Shown: piece by piece, positions 23,842 through 33,205 of the stretch
Layout: every line of letters begins with the position of its first letter
Numbering within the stretch: position 1 is the first letter of the stretch
DNA from: Nocardia asteroides
Lineage (GTDB): Bacteria > Actinomycetota > Actinomycetes > Mycobacteriales > Mycobacteriaceae
Reading direction: 5' to 3'
Length of the DNA: 64,000 bases
Assembly (NCBI RefSeq): GCF_021183625.1
Contig: NZ_CP089214.1
Location: 5,146,001-5,210,000 of the forward strand
The notes under the pieces: generated by a model
Databases searched by the model: none
Told to the model about the DNA's origin: nothing
The model's input: only the letters and a program-made list of their open reading frames with translations
Position numbers and translations under genes: made by a program

Positions 23842-26415
23842 GTGAAGGCATTGCGTCGATTCACCGTCCGTGCCCATCTGCCCGAGCGGCTGGCGGCGCT
23901 GGGGGAGCTCTCCACCAACCTGCGGTGGTCCTGGCACTGGCCAACGCAGGATCTCTTCGCGGAGCTGGATCGGGAGCGCTGGGCCGAGCTCGGCCACGAT
24001 CCGGTGCGGATGCTCGGCGAGGTCGCGCCGGCAAGGCTGGACGAGCTCGCGGGCGATGCGGAGTATGTCCGGCGGGTGGATGAGGCCGCTGCGGACCTGC
24101 GTGAATATCTGGAGCGGCCGGCCTGGTTCCAGCGCAACACCGACGGCGACGGGGTGCGCGGGATCGCGTACTTCTCGATGGAGTTCGGCGTCACCGAGGT
24201 GCTGCCGAACTACTCGGGCGGGCTCGGGATTCTGGCGGGGGATCATCTCAAGGCCGCCTCCGATCTGGGGTTGCCGCTGATCGGGGTGGGGCTGCTGTAT
24301 CGCAGCGGCTACTTCCGGCAGTCGCTCTCGGCGGACGGGTGGCAGCTGGAGCACTATCCGGCGCTGGATCCGCAGGGGTTGCCGCTGCGGTTGCTGACCA
24401 GTGACGGGTCGCCGGTGCTGATCCACGTGGCGGTGCCGGATCAGCGGGTGCTGCGGGCCAGGGTCTGGGTGGCGCAGGTGGGGCGGGTGCCGCTGCTGCT
24501 GCTCGACAGCGATATCGCGGAGAACGATCCGGAGCTGCGCGCGGTGACCGACCGGCTGTACGGCGGCGACCAGGACCATCGGATCAAGCAGGAGATCCTG
24601 GCCGGGATCGGCGGGGTGCGCGCGGTGCGCGCCTACACCCGCGCGACCGGGCTGCCTGATCCCGACGTGTTCCACATGAACGAGGGGCACGCCGGTTTCC
24701 TCGGGGTCGAGCGGATTCGCGAATACGTCTCCGGCGGCATGGATTTCGACAGCGCGCTGACGGCGGTGCGAGCCGGGACGGTGTTCACCACGCACACCCC
24801 GGTGCCCGCCGGCATCGACCGCTTCCCGGCCGAGCTGGTGCGGCGCTACTTCGGCGGCGCGCACGGCGAGGCGGAGTCCGCGCTGCTGCCGGGGCTGGAG
24901 GTGGAGCGGATTCTGGCGCTCGGCCGGGAGAACGACCCGGCGGTGTTCAACATGGCGCACATGGGATTGCGGCTGGCGCAGCGGGCGAACGGCGTCTCGA
25001 AGTTGCACGGTGAGGTCAGCCGGGAGATGTTCGCGGGGCTGTGGCCCGGCTTCGACCCGGCCGAGGTGCCGATCGGCTCGATCACCAACGGGGTGCACGC
25101 GCCGACCTGGGCAGCACGCGAGTGGCTGGAGAAGGCGCGCGAGCTGATCGGCGCGGAGTTCGTGCAGGAGGCGCGCGGCTGGGAGCAACTGCGCGATGTC
25201 GACCCGGGCGAGCTCTGGGCGACCAGGAACACGCTGCGCGCGGGGCTGGTCGCCGAGGTGCGGCGCCGGGTGCGCGCCTCCTGGCTGGAGCGCGGGGCCG
25301 CGCCCGCCGAACTGGGCTGGGTGGACGAGGTTTTCGATCCGGGTGTGCTGACTGTCGGGTTCGCGCGGCGGGTGCCTACCTACAAGCGGCTCACCCTGAT
25401 GCTGCGCGATCCGGAGCGGCTGCGGTCGCTGCTGCTGGATCCGGAGCGGCCGGTGCAGCTGGTCGTCGCGGGCAAGAGCCATCCGGCCGACGACGGTGGG
25501 AAGGCGCTGATCCAGCAGGTGGTGCGGTTCGCCGATGACGCCGAGGTGCGGCACCGGATCGTGTTCCTGCCGGACTACGACATGTCGATGGCGCGGCACC
25601 TGTACTGGGGCTGCGACGTCTGGCTGAACAATCCGCTGCGGCCGCTGGAGGCGTGCGGCACATCGGGGATGAAGTCGGCGCTGAACGGCGGGCTCAACCT
25701 CTCCATCCGGGACGGGTGGTGGGACGAGATGTACGACGGCGAGAACGGCTGGGCCATCCCGAGCGCGGACGGCGTCGCCGACGAGCAGCGCCGGGACGAT
25801 CTGGAGGCGGCGGCGCTCTACGACCTCTTCGAGCGCACGGTCGCGCCGCGCTTCTACGACCGGGACGGGGCCGGGCTGCCCGCGCGCTGGGTCGAGATGG
25901 TGCGGCACACGCTGCAAACGCTCGGGCCGAAGGTGCTGGCCTCGCGCATGGTCAGGGACTACGCGGTGACCTACTACGGGCCGGCCTCGGATTCGTTCGG
26001 GCGGGTCGCGGCGGACGGGTTCGCCGGGGCGCGGGAACTGGCCGAGTACCGGCGGCGGGTCGAGCAGGCGTGGCCGGGGGTGACGGTGGTGCAGGTGGAC
26101 AGCGCCGGGCTGCCGGACACGCCGGTCATCGGCGCGCCGCTCTCGCTCACCGCGCGGGTCGACCTGGCCGGGCTCGGGGTCGGGGACGTCGCGGTGCAGG
26201 CGGTGTTCGGGCGGGTCTCGGCAGCCGAGGAGCTCTCCGATGTCACCGCGGTGCCGATGGCGCACACCGGGTCGGACAACGGGTTGGAGCTGTTCACGGT
26301 GGAGACGCCGGTGCCGCTCTCCGGTGCGGTCGGGTACACGGTGCGCGTCCTGCCGCACCACGAGCTGCTCGCCTCCGACGGCGAGCTGGGGTTGGTCACC
26401 GCGCCCAACGCGTGA
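23842..26415 (+). CDS. glgP: Alpha-glucan (glycogen) phosphorylase
   Basis: Releases glucose-1-phosphate from alpha-glucan ends. The 857-residue protein belongs to the Thermotoga/actinobacterial type: an N-terminal DUF3417 domain (from RFTVRAHLPERLAALGEL), then the GT35 barrel. The PLP lysine is Lys611 in ACGTSGMKSALNG. HMNEGHAGF and TTHTPVPAGIDRF are family landmarks. The GTG start appears leaderless. It balances the GlgE/GlgB synthetic genes upstream, although an accessory block separates them here. M. tuberculosis Rv1328 is the positional equivalent. Confidence 0.97.
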   Translation: MKALRRFTVRAHLPERLAALGELSTNLRWSWHWPTQDLFAELDRERWAELGHDPVRMLGEVAPARLDELAGDAEYVRRVDEAAADLREYLERPAWFQRNTDGDGVRGIAYFSMEFGVTEVLPNYSGGLGILAGDHLKAASDLGLPLIGVGLLYRSGYFRQSLSADGWQLEHYPALDPQGLPLRLLTSDGSPVLIHVAVPDQRVLRARVWVAQVGRVPLLLLDSDIAENDPELRAVTDRLYGGDQDHRIKQEILAGIGGVRAVRAYTRATGLPDPDVFHMNEGHAGFLGVERIREYVSGGMDFDSALTAVRAGTVFTTHTPVPAGIDRFPAELVRRYFGGAHGEAESALLPGLEVERILALGRENDPAVFNMAHMGLRLAQRANGVSKLHGEVSREMFAGLWPGFDPAEVPIGSITNGVHAPTWAAREWLEKARELIGAEFVQEARGWEQLRDVDPGELWATRNTLRAGLVAEVRRRVRASWLERGAAPAELGWVDEVFDPGVLTVGFARRVPTYKRLTLMLRDPERLRSLLLDPERPVQLVVAGKSHPADDGGKALIQQVVRFADDAEVRHRIVFLPDYDMSMARHLYWGCDVWLNNPLRPLEACGTSGMKSALNGGLNLSIRDGWWDEMYDGENGWAIPSADGVADEQRRDDLEAAALYDLFERTVAPRFYDRDGAGLPARWVEMVRHTLQTLGPKVLASRMVRDYAVTYYGPASDSFGRVAADGFAGARELAEYRRRVEQAWPGVTVVQVDSAGLPDTPVIGAPLSLTARVDLAGLGVGDVAVQAVFGRVSAAEELSDVTAVPMAHTGSDNGLELFTVETPVPLSGAVGYTVRVLPHHELLASDGELGLVTAPNA

Positions 26416-26475
26416 TCGGCCGCGCTCCGGGGTACAAAGCGCTGGAGCGGATGGTTCACGAGGACGGAGAGTCCC

Positions 26476-28098
26476 ATGGGTAGCGATTCCGAGAATCGGC
26501 ACGGTTCGGGTTCCGCCGGACCGGCCGGCGCCGCAGCGGGGGGCTCGGGCGCTGCGCGGCCCGCGAGCGCGGATGCGGGCGCTGCGGCCGGTGATCCGGC
26601 GCAGCCCACCGGCGATCCGGCATCCGGTGGACCCGGCGGCGCCACGGGCGAGCAGCGGAGCACCCTGACCGACTCCGGCCCGGACGCGGGCGAACAGGGG
26701 CTCGGCTGGACCGGCGACGAGCCCGCCCCCGCACCCCCGGCACCTGCCGCGCCCGCGAAACCCCGCGGGAAGCTGGACGCGTACTTCCAGGTGACCGAGC
26801 TCGGCTCCACCTACCGCCGCGAGCTCATGGCGGGCACCGTCACCTTCCTCGCCATGTCCTACATCCTGGCGGTGAACCCCTCGATCCTCGGCGACGAGGG
26901 CCCGCTCGGCGCGCTCGGCATCCCGACCCAGGCGGTCTTCACCGCGACGGCCGTCGCCGCCGTCTTCGGCACGCTGGTGATGGGGATCTGGGCGCGCTAC
27001 CCGATCGCGCTCGCCCCCGGCATGGGGCTGAACGCGTTCTTCGCGTTCACGGTGGTGCAGAGCATGGGCATCCCGTGGCAGACCGCGCTCTCCGGCACGC
27101 TGCTCTCCGGCATCATCTTCTTCGTGCTCGCGGTGACCAAGGTCCGCGAACGCATCCTGGACTCCATCCCGATGCAGCTGAAGCTCGCGGTCGGCGCGGG
27201 GATCGGGCTGTTCATCGCCTTCATCGGGCTGAAGAACGCGGGCTTCGTGGTCGCCAGCGAGGCCACCTTCGTCAAGCTCGGCGACCTCACCGAGGGCCGG
27301 ACCCTGCTCGCCTTCTTCGGGCTGGTCGTGACCGTGGTCTTCCTGGTGCTCGGCAGGCACGGCGCGGTGCTGATCGGCATCGTCTCGACCACGGTGCTCG
27401 GGATGCTCACCGGCCTGGTCGAGCTCCCGGACGGCGTCGCGGCGCTGCCCCGCGGCCTGGACCAGACCTTCGGCCAGGCCATCGTGCACCTGCCGGACGC
27501 CTTCACCGGGCAGATGATCGTGGTCGTGCTGACCATGCTCTTCGTCGACTTCTTCGACGCCTCCGGCACCCTGATCGGCGTCGCCAAGCAGGCCGGGCTG
27601 CTGAATGAACGGGGCAGGTTGCCGCGCGCGGCGAGCGCGCTGGCCGCCGACTCGGTGGGCACCACCGCGGGCGCGATCATCGGCACCTCGACCACGACCG
27701 CCTACGTGGAGTCCACCGCGGGCGTCTCGGCGGGCGGCCGGACCGGGCTGACCGCGGTGACCACGGCGGGGTGGTTCCTGATCGCCATGTTCTGCTACCC
27801 GATCTTCGCGGTGGTCGCCTCGGCCGGGGAGGTGACGGCGCCCGCGCTGATCGTGGTCGGCGTGCTGATGGCCCGCTCGCTCGGCGAGATCGAGTGGGGG
27901 AATCTCGAGTACGCCATTCCGGCCTTCCTCACCATCGTGCTGATGCCGCTGAGCTACTCCATCGCCAACGGCCTCGCCATGGGCATGCTCTTCTACCCGA
28001 TCGTCATGGTGGCGCGCGGCCGGATCCGCGACGTGCACCCGGTGATGTGGGTGCTCATGCTGGTCTTCCTCGGCTACTTCTTCTTCCTGGCCGAGTAG
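26476..28098 (+). CDS. NCS2 (AzgA-type) purine permease with long N-terminal tail
   Basis: 540 residues. The transporter proper starts near residue 96 (KLDAYFQVTELGSTYRREL) and has about 12 membrane segments. AzgA-family signatures include GTVTFLAMSYILAVNP, APGMGLNAFFAFTV and LFVDFFDASGTLIGVA. The likely substrates are adenine, guanine or hypoxanthine with proton symport. The first 95 residues are a Gly/Ala/Pro/Asp-rich disordered tail absent from typical members. It is supported by GGAGA 5 bases before the ATG. The stop lies one base from the stop of the convergent DinG-type gene. Confidence 0.92.
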   Translation: MGSDSENRHGSGSAGPAGAAAGGSGAARPASADAGAAAGDPAQPTGDPASGGPGGATGEQRSTLTDSGPDAGEQGLGWTGDEPAPAPPAPAAPAKPRGKLDAYFQVTELGSTYRRELMAGTVTFLAMSYILAVNPSILGDEGPLGALGIPTQAVFTATAVAAVFGTLVMGIWARYPIALAPGMGLNAFFAFTVVQSMGIPWQTALSGTLLSGIIFFVLAVTKVRERILDSIPMQLKLAVGAGIGLFIAFIGLKNAGFVVASEATFVKLGDLTEGRTLLAFFGLVVTVVFLVLGRHGAVLIGIVSTTVLGMLTGLVELPDGVAALPRGLDQTFGQAIVHLPDAFTGQMIVVVLTMLFVDFFDASGTLIGVAKQAGLLNERGRLPRAASALAADSVGTTAGAIIGTSTTTAYVESTAGVSAGGRTGLTAVTTAGWFLIAMFCYPIFAVVASAGEVTAPALIVVGVLMARSLGEIEWGNLEYAIPAFLTIVLMPLSYSIANGLAMGMLFYPIVMVARGRIRDVHPVMWVLMLVFLGYFFFLAE

Positions 28099-28099
28099 G

Positions 28100-30172
28100 T
28101 CAGGAGGCGGTGAGCCGGGCCAGCGCCTTGGCGACGACCTGCGGGTCCGCGGTCTCCCAGTAGGGCGGTAGCGAGGCGCGGAGGTAGCCGCCGTAGCGGG
28201 CGGTGGCGATCCGGGAATCCAGGATCGCGATCACGCCGCGGTCGTCGACGCTGCGCAGCAGCCTGCCGGTGCCCTGGGCGAGCAGCAGCGCGGCGTGGTT
28301 CGCCGCGACGGTCATGAAGCCGTTGCCGCCGCGCGACTCCACCGCCCGCTGTCGCGCGGTGAGCAGCGGGTCGTCCGGGCGCGGGAACGGGATGCGGTCC
28401 AGCAGGACCAGGCTCAGCGACGGGCCGGGCACGTCGACGCCCTGCCAGAGCGAGAGCGTGCCGAAGAGCGAGGTGGCCGGGTCCGCGGCGAAGGCCTTGA
28501 CCAGCGCGCCGGTGGCGTCGTCGCCCTGGCAGAGCACGGGGGTGTCGAGCCGCTCGCGCATGGCCTCGGTGGCGGCCTTCGCCGCGCGCATGGAGGAGAA
28601 GAGCCCGAGGGTTCGGCCGCCCGCGGCCTGGACGAGCCGCTCGATCTCGTCCAGCACGGCGGGGGACATGCCGTCCCGGCCGGGGGGCGGCAGGTGCTTG
28701 GCGACGTAGAGGATGCCGGAGCGGGCGTGGTCGAAGGGCGAGCCGACGTCCAGCGACGACCAGCGCACCGTCTCGGTATCCGACGGGGCCTGCGCGCCGT
28801 TGGCGGTGCCGGTATCCGGCCGGTTCGCGGCCTGCGCGGGCAGCCCCCAGGTGCTCGCGAGGCCGTCGAAGGAGCCGCCGATCTGCAGCGTCGCCGAGGT
28901 GAGCACCACGGTGGAGGCGCCGAAGAGCCTGCTGCGCAGCAGCCCGCCGACGGAGAGCGGCGCCATCCGCAGCGTGCGCCTGGTGACCCCGCGCAGCTCG
29001 TCGGCGGCGAGCCAGATGACGTCGCGGCGGGCCGCCGGATCCGGCTCGTCGAAGGCGGAGAGCGCGCGCACCGCGCTGTCGTGCACCTCCTCCACCGCGA
29101 CCAGCGCCTGGTTGCGCGCGGCCGCGGCCTCCGGGTCGCTGCCCTGCGCGGTGGTGCCGCCGGGCGGGGAGAGCGCGGTGCGGACGTTCCAGGCGGCGTC
29201 GCGGATCAGCGCGAGGACCGGGGTGGCGCTCTCCGGGAGCCGCTCCCAGCGGGCGGCGGGCAGCTCGTCGAGCACCTCGTGCCAGGCCTCGCCCGCCTCC
29301 TCGAGGCGGTCCAGCTCCCGCTCGTCCACCAGCTTGACGCAGCGCTTGGCGGCGGCGGTGACGGTGGCGGGGGCCAGTTCGGCGGTGGCGACGCCGGTGA
29401 CCCGGTCGACCAGCTCGTGCGCCTCGTCGATGATCACCACGTCGTGCTCGGGCAGGATCTGGATGCCGCTGATGGCGTCGATGGCGAGCAGCGCGTGGTT
29501 GGTGACCACCACGTCGGACTGCGCGGAGTCGGCGCGCGCCTTCTCGGCGAAGCAGTCCTGGCCGAAGGGGCAGCGCGACTTGCCGAGGCACTCCCGGGAG
29601 GAGACGCTGACCTGCCGCCAGGCGCGGTCGCTCACGCCGGGGGTGAGCTCGTCGCGGTCACCGGTCTCGGTGTCGGAGGCCCAGGTGTTCAGGCGCTGGA
29701 CCTCGCGGCCGAGGCGGGAGACGGCGAAGGCGTCGAAGAGCTCGGCCTCGGCCGGGTCCTCCGGGACGGCGCTGTTCATCTTGTTCAGGCAGAGGTAGTT
29801 GTTGCGGCCCTTGAGGATCGCGAAGCGGGCGGTGCGGCCGAGCGGTTTCGTGAGCGCATCGGCGAGCCGGGGGAGGTCGCGGTCGACCAGCTGGCGCTGC
29901 AGCGCGATGGTGGCGGTGGAGACCACGACGGTGCGGCCGGTGCGGACCGCGTGCCGCAGCCCGGGCACCAGGTAGGCCAGCGACTTCCCGGTGCCGGTTC
30001 CCGCCTGCACGGCGAGGTGCTCGCCGGTGTCGATGGCGTGCGCGACGGCCGCGGCCATGGTGACCTGCCCGGTCCGCTCGGTGCCGCCGAGCGCGCGGAC
30101 GGCGGTGGAGAGCAGTTCCGGGACCGGCGGCAGTTCGGGCACGCGCAGCAGCCTACTGCGGTGCGCCGACAT
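28100..30172 (-). CDS. DinG-family ATP-dependent DNA helicase
   Basis: 690 residues, XPD/DinG-type superfamily 2 helicase with an iron-sulfur cluster. Walker A GTGTGKS is at residues 58-64 and the DEAH box is in VVIIDEAHELVDRV. Cysteines for the 4Fe-4S cluster are visible in NNYLCLNK and RECLGKSRCPFGQDCFAEK. The C-terminal motif VI region is QGTGRLLRSVDDRG. The family unwinds DNA 5' to 3' and resolves R-loops and G-quadruplexes. M. tuberculosis Rv1329c DinG has the same neighbours (glgP on one side, pncB on the other). Confidence 0.95.
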   Translation of the reverse strand: MSAHRSRLLRVPELPPVPELLSTAVRALGGTERTGQVTMAAAVAHAIDTGEHLAVQAGTGTGKSLAYLVPGLRHAVRTGRTVVVSTATIALQRQLVDRDLPRLADALTKPLGRTARFAILKGRNNYLCLNKMNSAVPEDPAEAELFDAFAVSRLGREVQRLNTWASDTETGDRDELTPGVSDRAWRQVSVSSRECLGKSRCPFGQDCFAEKARADSAQSDVVVTNHALLAIDAISGIQILPEHDVVIIDEAHELVDRVTGVATAELAPATVTAAAKRCVKLVDERELDRLEEAGEAWHEVLDELPAARWERLPESATPVLALIRDAAWNVRTALSPPGGTTAQGSDPEAAAARNQALVAVEEVHDSAVRALSAFDEPDPAARRDVIWLAADELRGVTRRTLRMAPLSVGGLLRSRLFGASTVVLTSATLQIGGSFDGLASTWGLPAQAANRPDTGTANGAQAPSDTETVRWSSLDVGSPFDHARSGILYVAKHLPPPGRDGMSPAVLDEIERLVQAAGGRTLGLFSSMRAAKAATEAMRERLDTPVLCQGDDATGALVKAFAADPATSLFGTLSLWQGVDVPGPSLSLVLLDRIPFPRPDDPLLTARQRAVESRGGNGFMTVAANHAALLLAQGTGRLLRSVDDRGVIAILDSRIATARYGGYLRASLPPYWETADPQVVAKALARLTAS

Positions 30173-30205
30173 GCTCGGCGCGGGCGCGGTGCCGCGCCGA
30201 GCGGC

Positions 30206-30772
30206 TCAGTGGCCGAGGTCGCCGTCGAACTCCACGCCTGCGGCGGCCATGCGCTCCATGGCGACGGTCGTGGTCTCGGGTGCGACCCCCGCAGTGAGGG
30301 CGAGCAGCACCCTGGTGTCGAACCCGGCCTCGCGGGCGTCCAGCGCGGTCGCCCGGACGCAGTGGTCGGTGGCGATTCCGACCACGTCGACGGCGTCGAT
30401 ATCGCGCGCCCTCAACCACTCCGAGAGCGACGAACCATCCTCGGCCGCACCCTCGAACCCCGAGTAGGCGGCGGCGTACTCGCCCTTGCTGAACACCTCG
30501 TCCACGGCGTCGGTGCTGAAGTTCGGGTGGAAATCGGCGCCCGGCGTGCCGACCCGGCAGTGCGGCGGCCAGCTGTCCACGTAGTCCGGGGTGTCGGAGA
30601 AGTGGTCACCCGGATCGATGTGGTGGTCCCGGGTAGCCACCACCGCGGCGTAATCAGCGCCGAGCAGGTAGTCGCTGATCCGCCCCGCCACCGCGGCCCC
30701 ACCGGTCACGGCGAGCGACCCGCCCTCGCAGAAATCGTTCTGCACGTCCACCACGATCAACGCTCGTGCCAT
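30206..30772 (-). CDS. pncA: Nicotinamidase/pyrazinamidase PncA
   Basis: Hydrolyses nicotinamide to nicotinate for NAD salvage and converts pyrazinamide to its active acid. 188 residues. The catalytic triad is Asp9 (VVDVQNDFCEGG), Lys96 (FSKGEYAAAYSGF) and Cys138 (GIATDHCVRATA). Metal ligands Asp49, His51, His57 and His71 are all present. It is encoded 28 bases downstream of pncB on the same strand, so the NAD-salvage pair is probably cotranscribed. In M. tuberculosis pncA and pncB1 lie apart. Confidence 0.97.
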   Translation of the reverse strand: MARALIVVDVQNDFCEGGSLAVTGGAAVAGRISDYLLGADYAAVVATRDHHIDPGDHFSDTPDYVDSWPPHCRVGTPGADFHPNFSTDAVDEVFSKGEYAAAYSGFEGAAEDGSSLSEWLRARDIDAVDVVGIATDHCVRATALDAREAGFDTRVLLALTAGVAPETTTVAMERMAAAGVEFDGDLGH

Positions 30773-30800
30773 GACTACCTCACCTCTCGGAGACCGACCT

Positions 30801-32132
30801 CTATTCTGCCGCGAAGGTGGTCGGCACCGCCGGTTCGCCCGCGGAGAGCTTGAGCCCCTCCCACGGCAGGCTGACCAGCCCGCGCGCCACCAGGTCGCGG
30901 CTCTCGGCCAGGCTCGGCTGGTCCGGCGTGACCTCGCCCCCGCGCACCAGCGGAACGTGCAGCTCGCGCGGGGTGAACTCGCCGGTCGCGGGCGTGGAGC
31001 CGGCCGGGAAGACGACCTCCTCGACGATGGTGCCGCTGGCCCGGGCCAGCCGGATCGCGCCCTTGGTGCCGCCGCGCGACTCCTTGTGGCTGCTCCGCTT
31101 GGCGACCGGAACCCCGTCCACCTCGACCAGCTTGTAGACCATGCCCGCGGTGGGCGCGCCGGAGCCGACGACCAGCGAGGTGCCGACGCCGTAGACGTCG
31201 ACCGGCTCGGCGCGCAGCGCGGCGATGGCGTACTCGTCCAGGTCGCCGGAGACCACAATCCGGGTGCGGGTGGCGCCGAGGCCGTCCAGCTGGTCGCGGA
31301 CCTGCCCGGCCAGCACCCCGAGGTCGCCGGAGTCGATCCGCACTCCGCCGAGCTCGGGGCCTGCCACCTCGATGGCGGTGGCGACGCCCTGCGTGATGTC
31401 GAAGGTGTCGACCAGCAGCGTGGTGCCGATGCCGAGCGCCCGCACCTGGCTGCGGAACGCCTCGGCCTCGTGCTCGCCGTCGCTGCCGCTGTGCAGCAGG
31501 GTGAAGGCGTGCGCGCTGGTCCCGGCGCCGGGGACGCCGTAGCGCCGCACCGCCTCCAGGTTCGAGGTGGCGTCGAAGCCGGCCAGGTAGGCGGCGCGCG
31601 AGCTGGCCGGGGCGGCGAGCTCGTGGGTGCGGCGCGAGCCCATCTCGATCATCCGGCGCCCGGCCGCCGCGCTCACCATGCGGGCGGCGGCGGAGGCGAT
31701 GGCGCAGTCGTGGTTGTAGACGGAGAGGATCAGCGTCTCCAGGATCACGCACTCGGCGAAGGTGCCGCGCACCGAGAGCACCGGGGAGTTCGGGAAGTAC
31801 AGCTCGCCCTCGGCGTAGCCGTCGATGTCGCCGCCGAAGCGGTACGCGCGCAGCCACTCCAGCGTCCGGTCGTCCAGGAAGCGCGCCGCGACCTCGAGTT
31901 CGGCCGGGCCGAAGCGGAATCGGGTGAGGGACTCCAGCATCCGGCCGGTGCCCGCGACGACGCCGTACCGCCTGCCGTTCGGCAATCGCCTGGCGAACAC
32001 CTCGAAGGTGCAGCGCCGGTGCGCCGACCCGTCGGCGAGCGCGGCGGCGAGCATGGTCAGCTCGTACTGGTCGGTCAGCAGCGCGGTGCTCGCCCGCCCG
32101 TCGATGGTCTCCACCCGGGCCACTCTAGACAT
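30801..32132 (-). CDS. pncB: Nicotinate phosphoribosyltransferase PncB
   Basis: Makes nicotinate mononucleotide from nicotinate and PRPP, the step after PncA. 443 residues. Family markers: LLTDQYELTML at the N-terminus, FEVFARRLPNGRRYGVVAG, EMGSRRTHE, and the phosphate-binding GVRIDSGDL and VDVYGVGTSL. The start ATG is set by MSRVARVETIDGR. A TATCAT box on the minus strand (32156-32161) lies about 23 bases upstream. It is divergent from clpS, as Rv1330c is from Rv1331. Confidence 0.97.
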   Translation of the reverse strand: MSRVARVETIDGRASTALLTDQYELTMLAAALADGSAHRRCTFEVFARRLPNGRRYGVVAGTGRMLESLTRFRFGPAELEVAARFLDDRTLEWLRAYRFGGDIDGYAEGELYFPNSPVLSVRGTFAECVILETLILSVYNHDCAIASAAARMVSAAAGRRMIEMGSRRTHELAAPASSRAAYLAGFDATSNLEAVRRYGVPGAGTSAHAFTLLHSGSDGEHEAEAFRSQVRALGIGTTLLVDTFDITQGVATAIEVAGPELGGVRIDSGDLGVLAGQVRDQLDGLGATRTRIVVSGDLDEYAIAALRAEPVDVYGVGTSLVVGSGAPTAGMVYKLVEVDGVPVAKRSSHKESRGGTKGAIRLARASGTIVEEVVFPAGSTPATGEFTPRELHVPLVRGGEVTPDQPSLAESRDLVARGLVSLPWEGLKLSAGEPAVPTTFAAE

Positions 32133-32249
32133 CGCCCGGCCGCTGATCGGGGAGCATGATAGGCGCGCTGGCCCCCGGCCGGGCCGGAACGGGGGCCGCG
32201 GAGCGGGAAAGGCCGCACCTCGGATGGTTGTGTATTCCGCCCGCCGTCG

Positions 32250-32255
32250 TACCCT
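32250..32255 (+). promoter_or_regulatory. -10 element for leaderless clpS
   Basis: TACCCT lies 6 bases before the ATG at 32262. TTGTGT at 32228-32233 with a 16-base spacer is a fair -35. No Shine-Dalgarno is present. Confidence 0.6.
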
Positions 32256-32261
32256 GGACGC

Positions 32262-32615
32262 ATGGCCCAGTTCGACCGAGTCGATGCCGGCGATCGCGCG
32301 GCGGCCGTTGCCGTCGTCGCGCACGCGACACCGTCGGCGACACCCGAAGCCATCGAGCGCAGCGAGATCCTGGAGGCCGTCGACCGGCCCTGGGTCACCG
32401 TGGTCTGGGACGACCCGGTGAACCTCATGCACTACGTCACCTACATCTTCCAGAAGCTCTTCGGCTACAGCAAAGCCAAGGCGACCGAGCTCATGCTGCA
32501 GGTGCACAACGAGGGCAAGGCCGTGGTGACCTCCGGCCCGAGGGACAAGATGGAGCACGACGTACAGCGGCTGCACGCCGCCGGGCTGTGGGCGACGATG
32601 CAGCGCGACGAGTGA
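32262..32615 (+). CDS. clpS: ATP-dependent Clp protease adaptor ClpS
   Basis: N-end-rule adaptor that delivers substrates with bulky N-terminal residues to ClpC/ClpA. 117 residues; the core has PWVTVVWDDPVNLMHYVTY, with the Asn-Leu-Met part of the N-degron pocket, then KAKATELMLQVHNEGKAVV and RDKMEHDVQRLHAAGLWATM. The first 30 residues are a variable extension. It is followed by DUF2017 with a start codon in or near its stop, and both belong to the Rv1331-Rv1336 type operon. Confidence 0.96.
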   Translation: MAQFDRVDAGDRAAAVAVVAHATPSATPEAIERSEILEAVDRPWVTVVWDDPVNLMHYVTYIFQKLFGYSKAKATELMLQVHNEGKAVVTSGPRDKMEHDVQRLHAAGLWATMQRDE

Positions 32616-32635
32616 GTGCGGCTACCGTAGGCATC

Positions 32636-33205
32636 GTGCGTAAGTGGAGCCGGAAGAATTCGCTGGGCGGCCTGAAACTGCGTTCCGAGATGGACGGCAG
32701 GGAGGCCGCGGTGCTGCGCTCGCTGGTCGGGGCGGTGTGCGGCCTGCTCACCGAGCGCGCCGACTCCGGCCCTGACGACGAGCTCGCCGCGCTCACCGGG
32801 ATGCGGACCGGTAACTCGACCCCGCCCACCGACCCGCAGCTGCTCCGGCTGCTGCCCGATTTCCACCGCGCCGAGCCCGGCTCGCCGGACGCCGACCGGG
32901 CCGGGCTGAACAACGCGCTGCGCAGCCTGCACGAGCCGGACATCATCGAGTCCAAGGTGGCGGCGGGCGCGGTGGTGCTGCGCACGGTGCCCGAGGACGG
33001 CGGCAAGGTGACGCTCTCGCCGGAGCAGGCCGACGCCTGGCTGACCGCGCTCAACGACGTCCGGCTCGCGCTCGGCACGGTGCTGGAGATCGACGCCGAC
33101 ACCCCGGAGGAGCTGCAGCCGGGCGACCCGCGCGCACCGCACCTCGACGTCTACCACTGGCTCACCTGGATGCAGGACTCGCTGCTCTCGGCGCTCGCCC
33201 CGTGA
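32636..33205 (+). CDS. DUF2017 family protein
   Basis: About 189 residues, helical, conserved after clpS in actinobacteria; function unknown. It contains DREAAVLRSLVGAVCGLLTER-like and LPDFHRAEPG segments and a C-terminal YHWLTWMQDSLL. The GTG at 32636 gives the expected N-terminus VRKWSRKNSLGGLK. A GTG at 32612, overlapping the clpS stop, would add eight residues and couple the two genes. Either start is possible. Its own stop overlaps the next start (GTGA). Confidence 0.85.
   Translation: MRKWSRKNSLGGLKLRSEMDGREAAVLRSLVGAVCGLLTERADSGPDDELAALTGMRTGNSTPPTDPQLLRLLPDFHRAEPGSPDADRAGLNNALRSLHEPDIIESKVAAGAVVLRTVPEDGGKVTLSPEQADAWLTALNDVRLALGTVLEIDADTPEELQPGDPRAPHLDVYHWLTWMQDSLLSALAP

Noticed and set aside
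23440..28038. A 1500-codon minus-strand frame
   Set aside because: Antisense to glgP and the permease, with the composition of a shadow frame and no domain.
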